Below, in pieces: positions 1-9,046 of a stretch of 61,117 nt of DNA (within the stretch, counting starts at the first letter, position 1; each line of letters starts with the position of its first letter). The stretch spans positions 1 to 61,117 of the forward strand of contig CAKOXX010000006.1 of assembly GCA_934130405.1 (NCBI GenBank), in the 5' to 3' direction. Both the position numbers and the translations under genes were made by a program. The notes under the pieces were generated by a model. It saw only the letters and a program-made list of their open reading frames with translations, was not told the DNA's origin and ran no database searches. Origin of the DNA: an uncultured Bacilli bacterium (GTDB lineage: Bacteria; Bacillota_I; Bacilli_A; RF39; UBA660).

Positions 1-57
1 CAGCATCTATTAATCCTTTTTTACGATGAATAGTTGCCCATTTAGAATGTCCACTCA
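1..57 (-). CDS. yebC: YebC/PmpR family protein, N-terminal fragment
   Basis: Only the first 19 codons are in the window; the gene runs off the left edge. The translation MSGHSKWATIHRKKGLIDA is the invariant N-terminus of the YebC/PmpR family, known as DNA-binding regulators and, in recent work, as factors that help ribosomes through difficult sequences. The ATG at 57 is preceded by a strong AGAGGAG ribosome binding site about 10 bases upstream. It is the next minus-strand gene after the pilin-like operon, but a terminator-like hairpin lies between them, so it is probably a separate unit. The assignment rests on the N-terminal signature only. Confidence 0.85.
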
Positions 58-110
58 TTTATCTCACTCCTCTTTTCTTTAATATGATATCATATTTTTT
101 TTCTCTTTAA

Positions 111-138
111 AAGAAAAAGAAGAACTAATTTTTCTTCT
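111..138 (-). terminator. Rho-independent terminator of the pilin-like operon
   Basis: On the minus strand AGAAGAA and TTCTTCT form a 7-bp stem around a 7-base loop, followed by a T-rich run. The TAG stop of the last gene of the operon lies inside the loop. Purine/pyrimidine-rich and AT-rich, so only moderately strong. Confidence 0.5.
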
Positions 139-517
139 TTAACTCATAATCAGTAACATAACCAAAATTGTCTTTCAAAGTTTTTTTAACTTCTATCGTT
201 TCTTTAGAAGCAAGTCGTTCATATTTATATGATACTTCTTGACCAGTACTAAATTTAAGAATGATTTCTCCTTTTGGAAGTGAAGTATCTTGCTTATTAG
301 TTATTTTAAATTGCATTTTACTTCCTGCTCCTTTTGTATTTTCGATAAATAATTCAGAAGTACAAATGCTATCAAGACACTTTAATCTTTTAATATTGAT
401 ATTAACATTTTCCATATAATCATTTTCTTTTTTGCTTGCACTAAAATATGTTCCGATAAAAATTGCCACAACACCAACAAGCATAAAAACAATTCCTAAG
501 ATTTTTACTTGTTTCAT
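125..517 (-). CDS. Small membrane-anchored protein of pilin-like operon
   Basis: A 130-residue protein I do not recognise. It has one hydrophobic N-terminal segment (about residues 6-27) followed by a soluble domain of about 100 residues, so it is probably anchored in the membrane with the domain outside. Two cysteines six residues apart in KCLDSIC could form a disulfide. The ATG at 517 follows a good AGGAGGT site. It starts 10 bases after the long prepilin-like gene, is the last gene of a three-gene operon and ends in TAG. The context suggests an accessory role in the same surface structure, but no motif gives a function. Confidence 0.7.
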   Translation of the reverse strand: MKQVKILGIVFMLVGVVAIFIGTYFSASKKENDYMENVNINIKRLKCLDSICTSELFIENTKGAGSKMQFKITNKQDTSLPKGEIILKFSTGQEVSYKYERLASKETIEVKKTLKDNFGYVTDYELKKKN

Positions 518-527
518 TAGTTACCTC

Positions 528-3155
528 CTAACTGCAACTTGTTCCATCTATTCTACACTGAACACTAGACATATTGCCTGCCATATCATATAAGCTACAA
601 TTTATGTGTGTTTTAGAATCTGTACAGAAATTTTCTTGCTGTGATTTTGCTCCATTTGGAGTACGAACTGGGTGCATTACATTAGATGCAGTATCTGTTA
701 TACAATCAGTTTTTGATAAACCTGATGTAGAATCTTGAGTTGTTAAATGATAGCGATAATTAAATTCATAATTTTGTAATTGTATACAGTAAGGTCCTTT
801 ATAATTTTTAAATCTTTCTACCGTGGCATAAGGTGGGGTACTATCATATTTAATAGTAGCTGTACATTTATTTGTTCCCTTAGCATTTGTTACATAACCG
901 ATTATAGTATGTTTTCCATCGTAATTTCTAGTAGTAGTTTTTCTTCCAGAATTACCATCTATACCATAGCTTGTTACCTCACCGCTGATATTCAAGGTTG
1001 CTTTTACTGTTCCACCTTTATACCAACCATTATTTCCTTTGGTACCACCAGATAAGGAAATAGTACAAGTTGCTTTTTTCGTTGCCGGACAAGCTTGGGT
1101 ATTACAATCTTCACTTTCTAATTCATAAGAGACTGTACCATCACATTGCGTAGTAGTAATAACACGGTTTCGATGACCACCACCACATGTTTGACTACAA
1201 CTTGTCCAACTACCAGTAGTAACAGTTGGTCCACTACAACAACTCTGATTATTACAACTTTGAGTTTCATAACTAGTATAATAACTTCCATCACAATTAT
1301 AAGTTCGAACAGCTCTTGACTGCGTACCGCCACCACAAGAAGCTGAACAACTACTCCAAGAACCATATTCTACTGAACCAGGTGTTCTACAACAATAATT
1401 ATTACAACTTTGACTTTCATATCGGACAGAATAACTTCCATCACAGTTATAAGTTCTAATTGCTCGCGACTGATATCCACCATTACAACTTCTTGAACAA
1501 CTACCCCAAGAGTCATATTCTACCGAACCAGGAGTCTTGCAACAAGAAGTATTACAACTCTGTGTTTGTGTATTTTTGGTAGTATTACCATCACATGACT
1601 CAGTAGTAACAGTCTTAGATTGAGTTCCTCCTCCACAAGATTTAGAACAACTACTCCAACTAGTTTCTGTTATTTTTGGACCATTACAGCATTTTTCTTG
1701 ACCAGTTGTTGTTTTACAAACAAGACCTGTAAATTTATCTTTAAATGTTCTAGTTGTATTTGCCGTTCCAACTCCTAATGGAACACTACAAGTACCAGCT
1801 ACAATTGTACTAGTAGTAGTATCACACTCTTTATAAACTGTATAACTTAGTTTTTTAGCTGATGACTGGTTATCTAATTCATCTTTAGCTTGAATAGTTA
1901 CAGTATGATTTTTTCCATCAAGACCACCAGAGAAGTTAATATCAACACTTATTTTACTAGTTCCAAGCGGATAAGTTTTCCAGCTAGAATAGCTTCCACT
2001 ATCTATCATTGTACGGTAATAAATAGTATTTCCTTGCTTATCAGCTCTATCCGTTATACTAAAAGTAAGAGTAGCATTTGCAGCATTATAGCCACTAGTT
2101 TTGCTAGTTAAAGCTGTATTTTTAATTACAGGGGCATCTAAGTCTATTAAGTATTCAGAAGTATTAACTGAACAAGAATTACCTGCTTCATCATAAGCAT
2201 TTATTTTTCCATAGACATGACCATTGTCAGTATAACTAGTTCCGGTAAATAGTTTGTTATTAGCTCCTTTTAAAGTTTTTGATTTAGCACCAATAATGTT
2301 TACACCATCATCTTTACAAACTGCTGAACCATTAGTACTTTTGAAACAATTCTTAAAGTTCCATTTATCAACATCTGCTTGTGGCGTTATTTTTAATTTA
2401 ACAACCTTTGCTTGCCATTTATTTGCTACACTACCATTACTGCTTTCTATTCTTATCTGGCTACAATCAGGTGGTGTTTTATCAATTACATACTTACCAG
2501 ATGTTTTATCTGTTGTATTTCCACTTGAGTCAATGGCATGACCTTTAATTACATAAGTTCCTTCATCTTTTAAAGTAATAGTAACAGAATCAGTATATTG
2601 AGTCGGATCTTTTTTTGAAATAACTGTACCATCTTTAATAACTTCATAAGAATAATACTCAACTTTTTTATTATCTTTTACGGTCATTACAACATTTATA
2701 TTTCCGTTCGTAATTGCTTTATTTGGATTAAAGGTAATTACTGGGCTCTTAGTATCAGCTTCTGTCTTATAACCATTACAATCTATCAAACTATAATAAA
2801 CATAAGTGTTATTAGCAACTTTATAAGCATAGACCTTATTAGCATTACTATCTGTTGAAGTTTGACATTCCTTACCATTATAGTCTTTTAATCTACTTAA
2901 GTACTTTTTTGAATATAAGGTATCTAAATCAACAGCTGTTTTATCACCAATATTCTCTGGCAAAGCACTTCGAAAATCGGTAAAGTACTCTTTTCCACTT
3001 AAAGTTACTGTATCTTCTTGAGATGCATAAAATCTTTCTTTCGCATTTTTTAAATATTTACTATAAGATAAAATAACCCCTAATGATAAAACTCCCAATA
3101 TTGCAATCACTGCTAGTAATTCTACTAGTGTAAAACCTCTTCTTAACTTTTTCAT
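528..3155 (-). CDS. Prepilin-like surface protein with thrombospondin type 1-like repeats
   Basis: An 875-residue protein. Residues 1-30 are a class III (type IV prepilin) signal, MKKLRRG then FTLVELLAVI, with the expected Gly-Phe cleavage site and hydrophobic helix. Residues 30-130 resemble the whole neighbouring small prepilin (shared YSKYLKNAK, LYSKKY and DCNGYK). Residues about 135-440 look like Ig-like surface domains, with repeated blocks such as YVIDKTPPDC and YLIDLDAPV. Residues about 490-690 hold four cysteine-rich units of the type W-SCS-SCGGG-Q-R...C-G...QSCN, which match thrombospondin type 1 repeats. Another Ig-like, cysteine-containing region follows. GGAGCC precedes the ATG. 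Known: such N-termini are processed by a prepilin peptidase and assembled by type II/IV machinery, none of which is in this window. Inferred: a surface adhesin displayed through a pilus or pseudopilus. Confidence 0.85.
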   Translation of the reverse strand: MKKLRRGFTLVELLAVIAILGVLSLGVILSYSKYLKNAKERFYASQEDTVTLSGKEYFTDFRSALPENIGDKTAVDLDTLYSKKYLSRLKDYNGKECQTSTDSNANKVYAYKVANNTYVYYSLIDCNGYKTEADTKSPVITFNPNKAITNGNINVVMTVKDNKKVEYYSYEVIKDGTVISKKDPTQYTDSVTITLKDEGTYVIKGHAIDSSGNTTDKTSGKYVIDKTPPDCSQIRIESSNGSVANKWQAKVVKLKITPQADVDKWNFKNCFKSTNGSAVCKDDGVNIIGAKSKTLKGANNKLFTGTSYTDNGHVYGKINAYDEAGNSCSVNTSEYLIDLDAPVIKNTALTSKTSGYNAANATLTFSITDRADKQGNTIYYRTMIDSGSYSSWKTYPLGTSKISVDINFSGGLDGKNHTVTIQAKDELDNQSSAKKLSYTVYKECDTTTSTIVAGTCSVPLGVGTANTTRTFKDKFTGLVCKTTTGQEKCCNGPKITETSWSSCSKSCGGGTQSKTVTTESCDGNTTKNTQTQSCNTSCCKTPGSVEYDSWGSCSRSCNGGYQSRAIRTYNCDGSYSVRYESQSCNNYCCRTPGSVEYGSWSSCSASCGGGTQSRAVRTYNCDGSYYTSYETQSCNNQSCCSGPTVTTGSWTSCSQTCGGGHRNRVITTTQCDGTVSYELESEDCNTQACPATKKATCTISLSGGTKGNNGWYKGGTVKATLNISGEVTSYGIDGNSGRKTTTRNYDGKHTIIGYVTNAKGTNKCTATIKYDSTPPYATVERFKNYKGPYCIQLQNYEFNYRYHLTTQDSTSGLSKTDCITDTASNVMHPVRTPNGAKSQQENFCTDSKTHINCSLYDMAGNMSSVQCRIDGTSCS

Positions 3156-3170
3156 TTAACCGGCTCCTTA

Positions 3171-3587
3171 TTAGTTTTTCTTACTAAATTTTCCGCTAAA
3201 TTTATATCCATTACAATCAACATTTACATAATATTGATAGTTATTAATTGTTTTTTTATAAGCATAAACTTTATTTTCTTCTTTATTCTCACAAAGTTTA
3301 CCACTATAGTCTTTAAGTTCACTTATATATTTCTTAGAATACAACTCTTCTAGACTAACTGATGTTTCACTTCCCACCTCTTTAGGAAGCTTACTCCGAT
3401 AATCTGTAAAAAAGTCTCTAGCACTTAAAACTAACATTCTCTCTTGACCATTATAATATCTTACTTTAGCATTTTTTAAATATTTACTATAAGAAAATAT
3501 TCCTACTGTTGCAATAATACCTAGTATTACAATCACCGCTAATAGTTCGATTAAAGTAAAGGCTTTTCTACTTTTCCATAACTCCAT
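3171..3587 (-). CDS. Type IV prepilin-like (pseudopilin) protein
   Basis: A 138-residue protein beginning MELWKSRKA then FTLIELLAVIVILGI, a class III prepilin signal with Ala rather than Gly at the cleavage position and a hydrophobic helix to about residue 30. An in-frame start 51 bases upstream exists, but the ATG at 3587 has a GGTGAT ribosome binding site and gives the normal short, basic leader. The rest is closely related to residues 30-130 of the following 875-residue protein, so the latter looks like this pilin with a long C-terminal extension. It is the first gene of the operon. It could be a minor competence pseudopilin; comEA and comEC lie 1-4 kb away on the same strand. Confidence 0.85.
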   Translation of the reverse strand: MELWKSRKAFTLIELLAVIVILGIIATVGIFSYSKYLKNAKVRYYNGQERMLVLSARDFFTDYRSKLPKEVGSETSVSLEELYSKKYISELKDYSGKLCENKEENKVYAYKKTINNYQYYVNVDCNGYKFSGKFSKKN

Positions 3588-3638
3588 ATTATCACCATAC
3601 CATAAGAAAAGTTTAACACAACTATTAGAGAAAAACAA

Positions 3639-3667
3639 TTGCTATTAAAAATAATTTTTGCTATTAT
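3639..3667 (+). promoter_or_regulatory. Sigma-A type promoter for DUF192 gene
   Basis: TTGCTA, 17-bp spacer, TATTAT, 20 bases before the start codon at 3688. Confidence 0.6.
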
Positions 3668-3687
3668 TTAGGAAAGGAAGTGCTTCT

Positions 3688-4014
3688 ATGGAATATATTA
3701 AGGTAAAAAATAAAAAAATAAAAATTAATACTTTGACAAATTTCAAAGAAAAGTTTAAAAGTATTCGTTTTAAACTCGATACTATAACAGAAGGATACTT
3801 TTTCAAAAAGAAAAAAGGTATCAATACCTATTTCTTCTGTCAGCGTGTAAATATCTATCAATTAGATGAAAATAACAAGATTATTCGTTGCTATCTAAAT
3901 ATCAAAACGGAAAAATTTGTTTTTAGAAAACGTGGTGTTAGAAATATCTTAATCTTACCTAGTAATGTTAATGACTATTTCAAACAAGGAGATATTATTA
4001 CGTTTCACAGTTAA
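3688..4014 (+). CDS. DUF192 family protein
   Basis: A 108-residue protein with the DUF192 (COG1430) core: a central FFCQRVNIYQLDENNKII strand region, then the closing pattern NILILPSNVNDYF followed by GDIITF, matching the family's VLELPAG...GD.I ending. I chose the ATG at 3688 over one 30 bases upstream because GGAAAGGAAG sits at proper distance before it. Family members are small beta proteins of unknown biochemical role, often secreted; this copy has no signal peptide. It is convergent with dnaI and their ends overlap by 4 bases. Confidence 0.65.
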   Translation: MEYIKVKNKKIKINTLTNFKEKFKSIRFKLDTITEGYFFKKKKGINTYFFCQRVNIYQLDENNKIIRCYLNIKTEKFVFRKRGVRNILILPSNVNDYFKQGDIITFHS

Positions 4015-4916
4015 TTACGACGATTTTTACTAATTAATTCTAAATCAACTGTTAACTGATTAATTCGTTCAATAATTCTTCTTGCTTTTATTTTATCTAT
4101 TCCATTAGAAGTATTACTAAGAGTAAGTTCTAATTCTTGTCTGGTTAGATTAGAAGTAAAAAAGGTAGATAAATGATTTTCCATCCGATATTGTAATAAT
4201 GGTGCTAAGACTTCATCTCTACTCCAATTAGTCGTATTTTCAGCACCAATATCATCTAAAAGTAGTAAAGGAACCGTCTTTAATTTACTAAATTTTTCTT
4301 CATAGTCTCCACCAAAGCTTGATTTTAAACTTCTTAATAGTTCTGGGTAATAAACCATTATACTAGAAACATCTTTTTTAGCCATTTCGTTAAATAAAGA
4401 AGCGATTAAATAAGTCTTGCCACTTCCGAAAGAACCGTGAAGGTATACTCCTTTTATTGGTTCTTTTTTTAAATAGCTATCTATAAATTCTTTAAAATAT
4501 TTAACTATTGGCAGGCGGTGTTTATCATCTTTATAAATATTGGTAAATGTTGCTTTCTTGATATCTTCTGGTAAGTCATAACAAGTAATTTTTTTCTGAT
4601 AACTATAAAGTTCTTCTTCTAGTAAAGAATACTTACAAGGTACATAAGTAAAGTTTAGTTTATTATTTTCTAAGAAAGATTTAAAGCAATAACCATTAAC
4701 ACTATTTTTGCATTCTTTTTTACTAGGACATTTATTACAGTTAGCAGCTTCTATTACACATTCTTCTAACTTAGAAGTATATTTCATAAGTTCATCATCA
4801 CTTAAATCGATAGAACTAACATAGTTTAAAAAATCTTCATCGTGACAAGCATCCATATAAGACTTTTCTAACTTTTCGATATTATTTTTACTAATCATTA
4901 CTTTTATACTCTTCAT
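4011..4916 (-). CDS. dnaI: Primosomal helicase loader DnaI
   Basis: A 301-residue AAA+ ATPase that loads the replicative helicase DnaC (DnaB in E. coli) at origins and restart sites. The N-terminal half has the DnaI zinc-binding cluster (CNKCPSKKEC, about residues 60-70, with a further Cys at NGYCF). The C-terminal half has Walker A GSFGSGKT (about 163-170), Walker B LLLLDDIGAE (about 217-226) and a sensor region FFTSNLT. The length is close to B. subtilis DnaI (311). The ATG at 4916 follows GGGGTGATACG. It has its own promoter downstream of comEC. Its usual partner gene dnaB is not in this window. Confidence 0.93.
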   Translation of the reverse strand: MKSIKVMISKNNIEKLEKSYMDACHDEDFLNYVSSIDLSDDELMKYTSKLEECVIEAANCNKCPSKKECKNSVNGYCFKSFLENNKLNFTYVPCKYSLLEEELYSYQKKITCYDLPEDIKKATFTNIYKDDKHRLPIVKYFKEFIDSYLKKEPIKGVYLHGSFGSGKTYLIASLFNEMAKKDVSSIMVYYPELLRSLKSSFGGDYEEKFSKLKTVPLLLLDDIGAENTTNWSRDEVLAPLLQYRMENHLSTFFTSNLTRQELELTLSNTSNGIDKIKARRIIERINQLTVDLELISKNRRN

Positions 4917-4960
4917 CGTATCACCCCATTTAAGAAATTAGTCGGTTGGTCAGTAACCTT

Positions 4961-4989
4961 ATTATAAGTAACATTTTACTTTTTTGCAA
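4961..4989 (-). promoter_or_regulatory. Sigma-A promoter of dnaI
   Basis: On the minus strand TTGCAA, 17 bp, TATAAT, starting just after the comEC stop. A GGTTACTGACCAACC segment lies in the untranslated leader; I do not recognise it as a known operator. Confidence 0.7.
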
Positions 4990-4997
4990 AACATATT

Positions 4998-7046
4998 TTA
5001 AGATAGACAAGTGGTTACTTTATATTTGTCTTTACTTAACTCAATTTCTATCGCACCATTCTTATCAGTACGATATATCTTAGAGTTATTTAAAATATTT
5101 AACACTTCTCTTTTCGGATGACCATACCTATTCTTTTTACCTACCGATAATAAAGAAATCTTTGGTTTAATACTAGCAATAAACTCTTTGCTACTACTAG
5201 TATTAGAACCGTGATGTCCAACTTTTAAAATATCAATGATAGGTAAATCATAATTACTAAGAATATTTTGTTCACTTTTCTTGGAAGCATCTCCCATAAA
5301 TAGAAGATTAAACTTATCTATATTTATAAATAAGACGGTACTAGAATCATTTTCTTCTTGGTAATTACTATTTAACACTTGAAAGGTAAAATTTCCAACT
5401 TGAAAAAAATCATCTTTTACTAACTTTCTTACTACAGTCTTCTTAGATTTTGCTAAAGACACTGCTCTTTTTTCAAGACTGTTAAAGCTATTACTATTAA
5501 GATATAAATTATCTATTTTATAGTATTTAGCAATCTTAAAATACTCTCCTAGATGATCACCATCACCATGACTAATTAAAACTGTATCTAACTTTTTGAT
5601 GCCAATTTTTCTTAAAAAATCACAAATATCATCACCTGTTGAATAACTATCTAAACTAGAACTAGCACTTCCACCAGTATCTAACAAGAGCGTTTCATTA
5701 TTAGAGATAAAAAGAAAACTATCTCCCTGACCAACATCTAACATATAAATTTTATCAAAAGAAAAGATATTATTATAAAAGTAATGTGGTATTAACATTA
5801 TCAGTAAAAGATAAAGAGCTTTCTTCTGATAAATTGCTATAAATATCAATAATAAATAGACGATATAAATAATAAGACTAACTCTTCTAAAAATAAGATT
5901 CAAAGAGATATTAGAAAAGAAACTAATACTTTCTTCAAATAATTCTATAATCACGTAATAAATACTAGCTATGAAAGGAAACAACATCACTAGAAAAGCT
6001 AGTGGAAAAATGACAAAACTTACTAGAGGAACATAAATCAAATTATAGAAAATACTAAAGATATTTATACTTGAAAAATTATAAAGAGAAATTGGTAGAG
6101 AAAATAAAAATGCTAAGAGTGAAGTTTCTAAGAGTTTGAGAAGACCTTTTCTTTCTTTTCTTTTTTCATAATAGAGAACAAGTCCAGTAGAAATAGTAAA
6201 AGAATAGAGAAAACCAGTGTCAAAAAGATAAGATGGATTTATATTTAAAAGCACCGTAAGTGCTATTATTATTAATTTGAAAGGAGGAAGATTAAAGTGA
6301 AAAGTATTATTTATTTGTCTTAGATATAAGAATAACAGACTTCTTGCAAGTGAAACACTATTTTCAACTATTAAAAAATAAATTAATATAAGTACAACGT
6401 TGATATATCTTTTTTTTGATTTATTTAAAAAGGAAATGGAGGTAACAACCAAAAATAAGTGAGTTCCAGATAGAGAAAATAAATGCGTTAAACCAAGTAC
6501 TTGAATATTCTTTTTTAAATTATAAGATAAGTCATCTTTATTACCTAAGATAAATACTTTTAAATATGGAGTAATTTTATCATTAAAGGCTGCAAAGTAG
6601 TTATAAAGAAAGTTTCTTAAAAGATAAATAACATTTGTGTTTTTCTTAGTAATTTTAATTTTCTTAGCTACTACCTTATAGTAGATATCTTTATTGTTTA
6701 AATATTTCTTATAGGAAAAACTGTAAAAGTTATGTAATTCATCTATTTCTTCTAAACTACCAGTAACATTAATACTACTCCCTAAGTCGATACTATCATA
6801 TTCTTTTAAATCATTAGAGTTTTTAATATATTTATAGATTAAAAAATAATCTTTATTTTGAACAGTTAAAATAAAATTTTTATTAGAAATCCTCTTTGCT
6901 ACTACTTTACCTTTTAACGTAATATCTCCTTCCTTATAAAGAGAATTTCTAGGAGTGATAGTGTGTATGGTTATATGTATAAGTGTTAGACTTAAAAGAA
7001 TAACTAGAAATAACTTAGAGTGTAATACTTTCTTTAATTGCTTCAA
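4998..7046 (-). CDS. comEC: DNA uptake channel protein ComEC
   Basis: A 682-residue integral membrane protein. An N-terminal soluble/OB-like part (about residues 35-145) is followed by a multi-helix competence domain (about 160-420) with the signature GLTHLFSLSGTHLFL, then a metallo-beta-lactamase domain from about residue 434 (MLDVGQGDSFLF, LLLDTGGS, ISHGDGDHLGE, GHHGS). Known role: transport of one DNA strand into the cytoplasm during transformation; the beta-lactamase-like domain is proposed to degrade the other strand. The start is TTG at 7046, 32 bases inside the comEA end, with GGAG upstream, so translation is probably coupled. The key histidine/aspartate residues are intact. A decayed copy of part of this domain lies near 60.3 kb. 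Confidence 0.93.
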   Translation of the reverse strand: MKQLKKVLHSKLFLVILLSLTLIHITIHTITPRNSLYKEGDITLKGKVVAKRISNKNFILTVQNKDYFLIYKYIKNSNDLKEYDSIDLGSSINVTGSLEEIDELHNFYSFSYKKYLNNKDIYYKVVAKKIKITKKNTNVIYLLRNFLYNYFAAFNDKITPYLKVFILGNKDDLSYNLKKNIQVLGLTHLFSLSGTHLFLVVTSISFLNKSKKRYINVVLILIYFLIVENSVSLARSLLFLYLRQINNTFHFNLPPFKLIIIALTVLLNINPSYLFDTGFLYSFTISTGLVLYYEKRKERKGLLKLLETSLLAFLFSLPISLYNFSSINIFSIFYNLIYVPLVSFVIFPLAFLVMLFPFIASIYYVIIELFEESISFFSNISLNLIFRRVSLIIYIVYLLLIFIAIYQKKALYLLLIMLIPHYFYNNIFSFDKIYMLDVGQGDSFLFISNNETLLLDTGGSASSSLDSYSTGDDICDFLRKIGIKKLDTVLISHGDGDHLGEYFKIAKYYKIDNLYLNSNSFNSLEKRAVSLAKSKKTVVRKLVKDDFFQVGNFTFQVLNSNYQEENDSSTVLFINIDKFNLLFMGDASKKSEQNILSNYDLPIIDILKVGHHGSNTSSSKEFIASIKPKISLLSVGKKNRYGHPKREVLNILNNSKIYRTDKNGAIEIELSKDKYKVTTCLS

Positions 7047-7692
7047 ATAAAGCGTCTCCGATACCTTTCACTTCTTTTAACTGATTAATATCAGTAAACT
7101 CGCCTTTTTCTTCACGATAATTAATTATTTCTTTAGCTTTCGCTTCACCTATACCAGGAAGTGTTAAAAATTCCTCTAAAGTGGCATTGTTTAAAGAAAC
7201 TTTTACATTTGGTACATTAACTACTTCACTACTAATACAAGCATCATTAGAAACACCATTATTAGAGGCACAAGCAGCTTGTTCTTGTTGTTCTTTTTCT
7301 TTTACTTTAGTAAAGTTTGCTACTTCGTCCCTAGAATAAATGATAATAACCATTTCATCTTTAATTTTCTTTGATAGATTTAAAACAGAAGTATCAGCAT
7401 CATTTTTTAAATCTCCTGCTAGATGTATAACATCTATAACTCTACTTCCTGCTTTCATACTATAAGTACCAGGGTTATTAACTTCTCCTTTGATATCTAC
7501 TAAATAATAAGTAGCATTATCTTCACTAGAAGCTTTTACTTCTTGCTTCTTAGAAACTAAAACAACTTTCTTCTCTTTCACACTCTTACTTTTCCTAAAG
7601 TGCTTACTAAAGATAAAAATAGAACTTATCAGTGCTAGCAAAAAGATAGCTGAAAGAACAATTAATTTTCTATGTCGGTAAGAAAAAGTCAT
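7015..7692 (-). CDS. comEA: Competence DNA receptor ComEA
   Basis: A 225-residue protein that binds double-stranded DNA outside the membrane and passes it to ComEC. It has one N-terminal membrane segment (about residues 10-30), a SLBB-like domain (DIKGEVNNPGTYSMKAGSRV, about 65-130), a short low-complexity linker, and a C-terminal helix-hairpin-helix DNA-binding domain (LNNATLEEFLTLPGIGEAKA and QLKEVKGIGDALFE). I chose the ATG at 7692, which has AAAGGAGG seven bases upstream, over an in-frame start 24 bases earlier that would precede that site. It overlaps comEC as in other Firmicutes. Confidence 0.92.
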   Translation of the reverse strand: MTFSYRHRKLIVLSAIFLLALISSIFIFSKHFRKSKSVKEKKVVLVSKKQEVKASSEDNATYYLVDIKGEVNNPGTYSMKAGSRVIDVIHLAGDLKNDADTSVLNLSKKIKDEMVIIIYSRDEVANFTKVKEKEQQEQAACASNNGVSNDACISSEVVNVPNVKVSLNNATLEEFLTLPGIGEAKAKEIINYREEKGEFTDINQLKEVKGIGDALFEAIKESITL

Positions 7693-7737
7693 AATCTTTC
7701 CTCCTTTCGCCACCACTATAACAAACTAATTTCTAAA

Positions 7738-7765
7738 AAGCAAAAAGGCAAAATGTCATTTTGCC
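7738..7765 (-). terminator. Strong terminator downstream of ftsW
   Basis: On the minus strand GGCAAAATG and CATTTTGCC make a perfect 9-bp inverted repeat followed by TTTTTGCTTTTT. It separates ftsW from comEA-comEC. Confidence 0.75.
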
Positions 7766-7850
7766 CCCTATTACTACCCTGAATTTTGCATTTTCGACGC
7801 TGAATTTGCCATTTTCACCCCTAAAGTATACCTGAATTTGCAAAATCTCC
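7766..7850. repeat. Interspersed CTGAATTTGC repeat, copy A
   Basis: Contains four degenerate units around (C/G)CTGAATTT(T)GC(A/C)(A/T)TTTTC. The block ACCTGAATTTGCAAAATCT is identical to one in the flanks of both Rpn-like units (near 18190 and 53120). It is non-coding and lies after ftsW. Confidence 0.6.
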
Positions 7851-7867
7851 GATTTTTTTCATAAATT

Positions 7868-9019
7868 TCACTTTTTTTTAATTTTTTCAGTTTCTCTTAT
7901 TTTTGTCTCTATTCCAACACGTTGTGCAAAGGTTACAGCAACCATTAAACATAAAGTAAAACTACCACCATAACTGATAAATGGTAAGGTTACCCCCGTC
8001 ATTGGCATTAATCCTAAGATACCCATCAAATTAACACAGATATGGAGAAAGATATAAAAAAATACTCCATAACAAATTAAGGCCCCACGATTGGTATAGC
8101 TTTTCTTTCCTATCTGATAGATACGATAAAGAGTAAAAGCATAGACAAGAATTAGTAAAACACCAGTTACTACCCCTAGTTCTTCAACAATAATAGCAAA
8201 AATAAAGTCAGTATAAGGTTCTGGTAGATATAAATATTTTTGCGTACTGTTACCTAAACCAACACCAGTTAACCCACCATTATTAATAGCAATATAGCCA
8301 TTGCAAACCTGGTTACCTTCATCAAGTAGTCGTGAACAAGGATTAGTAAAAGTTAATCTTTCCTTCTGTCTATCGTGAATTAAAGTTTTTCCCATTAAAG
8401 TAAGTCCAAAAGCAGCGATGATAACAGCAATTAGACCAAATAAAACTATTTTAGTTTTAACACCTTTCGGCATTGGTACTAAAAGGAAAAGGAATATTAC
8501 TAATAATGAGAAAATAATTGCAGTTCCAAGGTCTGGTTGCAAGATAATTAAGAAAGCAATTACTCCCCCAATTATCAACGGTATCATACTAACTAACACA
8601 CTTGATAACCTTTTATCATTAACTTCATAAAATCTGGCCATAAAAGGAATTATTGCTACTTTAGCAAATTCACTCGGCTGAATGGTAATTGGTCCGATAG
8701 CAAACCAACTCTGCGCTTGGTTAGTTACTTTACCATAAAAAAGCAACGCTACAAGGGCTGCCATAATAAAAATTAATAAAGGCGTCGAAGCTATTCCATA
8801 AACTTTAGTATTAAACTTTACAATAATAAAACTAACGATAGCACTTACTCCCAAGAAAATAGCTTGCTTAATAAAATAACCATAAGCACTCTTACCACTC
8901 ATATAAGCTGTTACATTACTTGATGAGAAAACCATTATAAGACCAAAGAGAAACAAAAGCATTGTTGCAAAGAAAAGTGGTTTATCAAGATATTTGATAA
9001 CTTTTCTCGTTTTGGTCAT
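7868..9019 (-). CDS. ftsW: Septal peptidoglycan glycosyltransferase FtsW (SEDS family)
   Basis: A 383-residue SEDS protein with about ten membrane helices. Family motifs are present: AIGPITIQPSEFAK, ILQPDLGTA, the GLTGVGLGNSTQKYLYLPEP loop, DFIFAIIVEELG and LPFISYGGS. Known role: polymerises lipid II at the division septum together with a class B PBP (one is encoded at 49-51 kb). RodA or SpoVE are alternatives, but the GNSTQKYLYLPEPYTDF loop is more like FtsW/SpoVE than RodA. It stands alone rather than inside the division cluster. The ATG at 9019 has GGGAGGG upstream, and the gene ends in TGA, one of several that show UGA is a stop here. Confidence 0.88.
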   Translation of the reverse strand: MTKTRKVIKYLDKPLFFATMLLFLFGLIMVFSSSNVTAYMSGKSAYGYFIKQAIFLGVSAIVSFIIVKFNTKVYGIASTPLLIFIMAALVALLFYGKVTNQAQSWFAIGPITIQPSEFAKVAIIPFMARFYEVNDKRLSSVLVSMIPLIIGGVIAFLIILQPDLGTAIIFSLLVIFLFLLVPMPKGVKTKIVLFGLIAVIIAAFGLTLMGKTLIHDRQKERLTFTNPCSRLLDEGNQVCNGYIAINNGGLTGVGLGNSTQKYLYLPEPYTDFIFAIIVEELGVVTGVLLILVYAFTLYRIYQIGKKSYTNRGALICYGVFFYIFLHICVNLMGILGLMPMTGVTLPFISYGGSFTLCLMVAVTFAQRVGIETKIRETEKIKKK

Positions 9020-9046
9020 GATATGTCTACCCTCCCAACTATTATA

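Noticed and set aside
1118..1366. Val/Leu-rich frame within the TSP1 region on the same strand
   Set aside because: A different frame of the repetitive cysteine-rich coding region with no ribosome binding site; a shadow.
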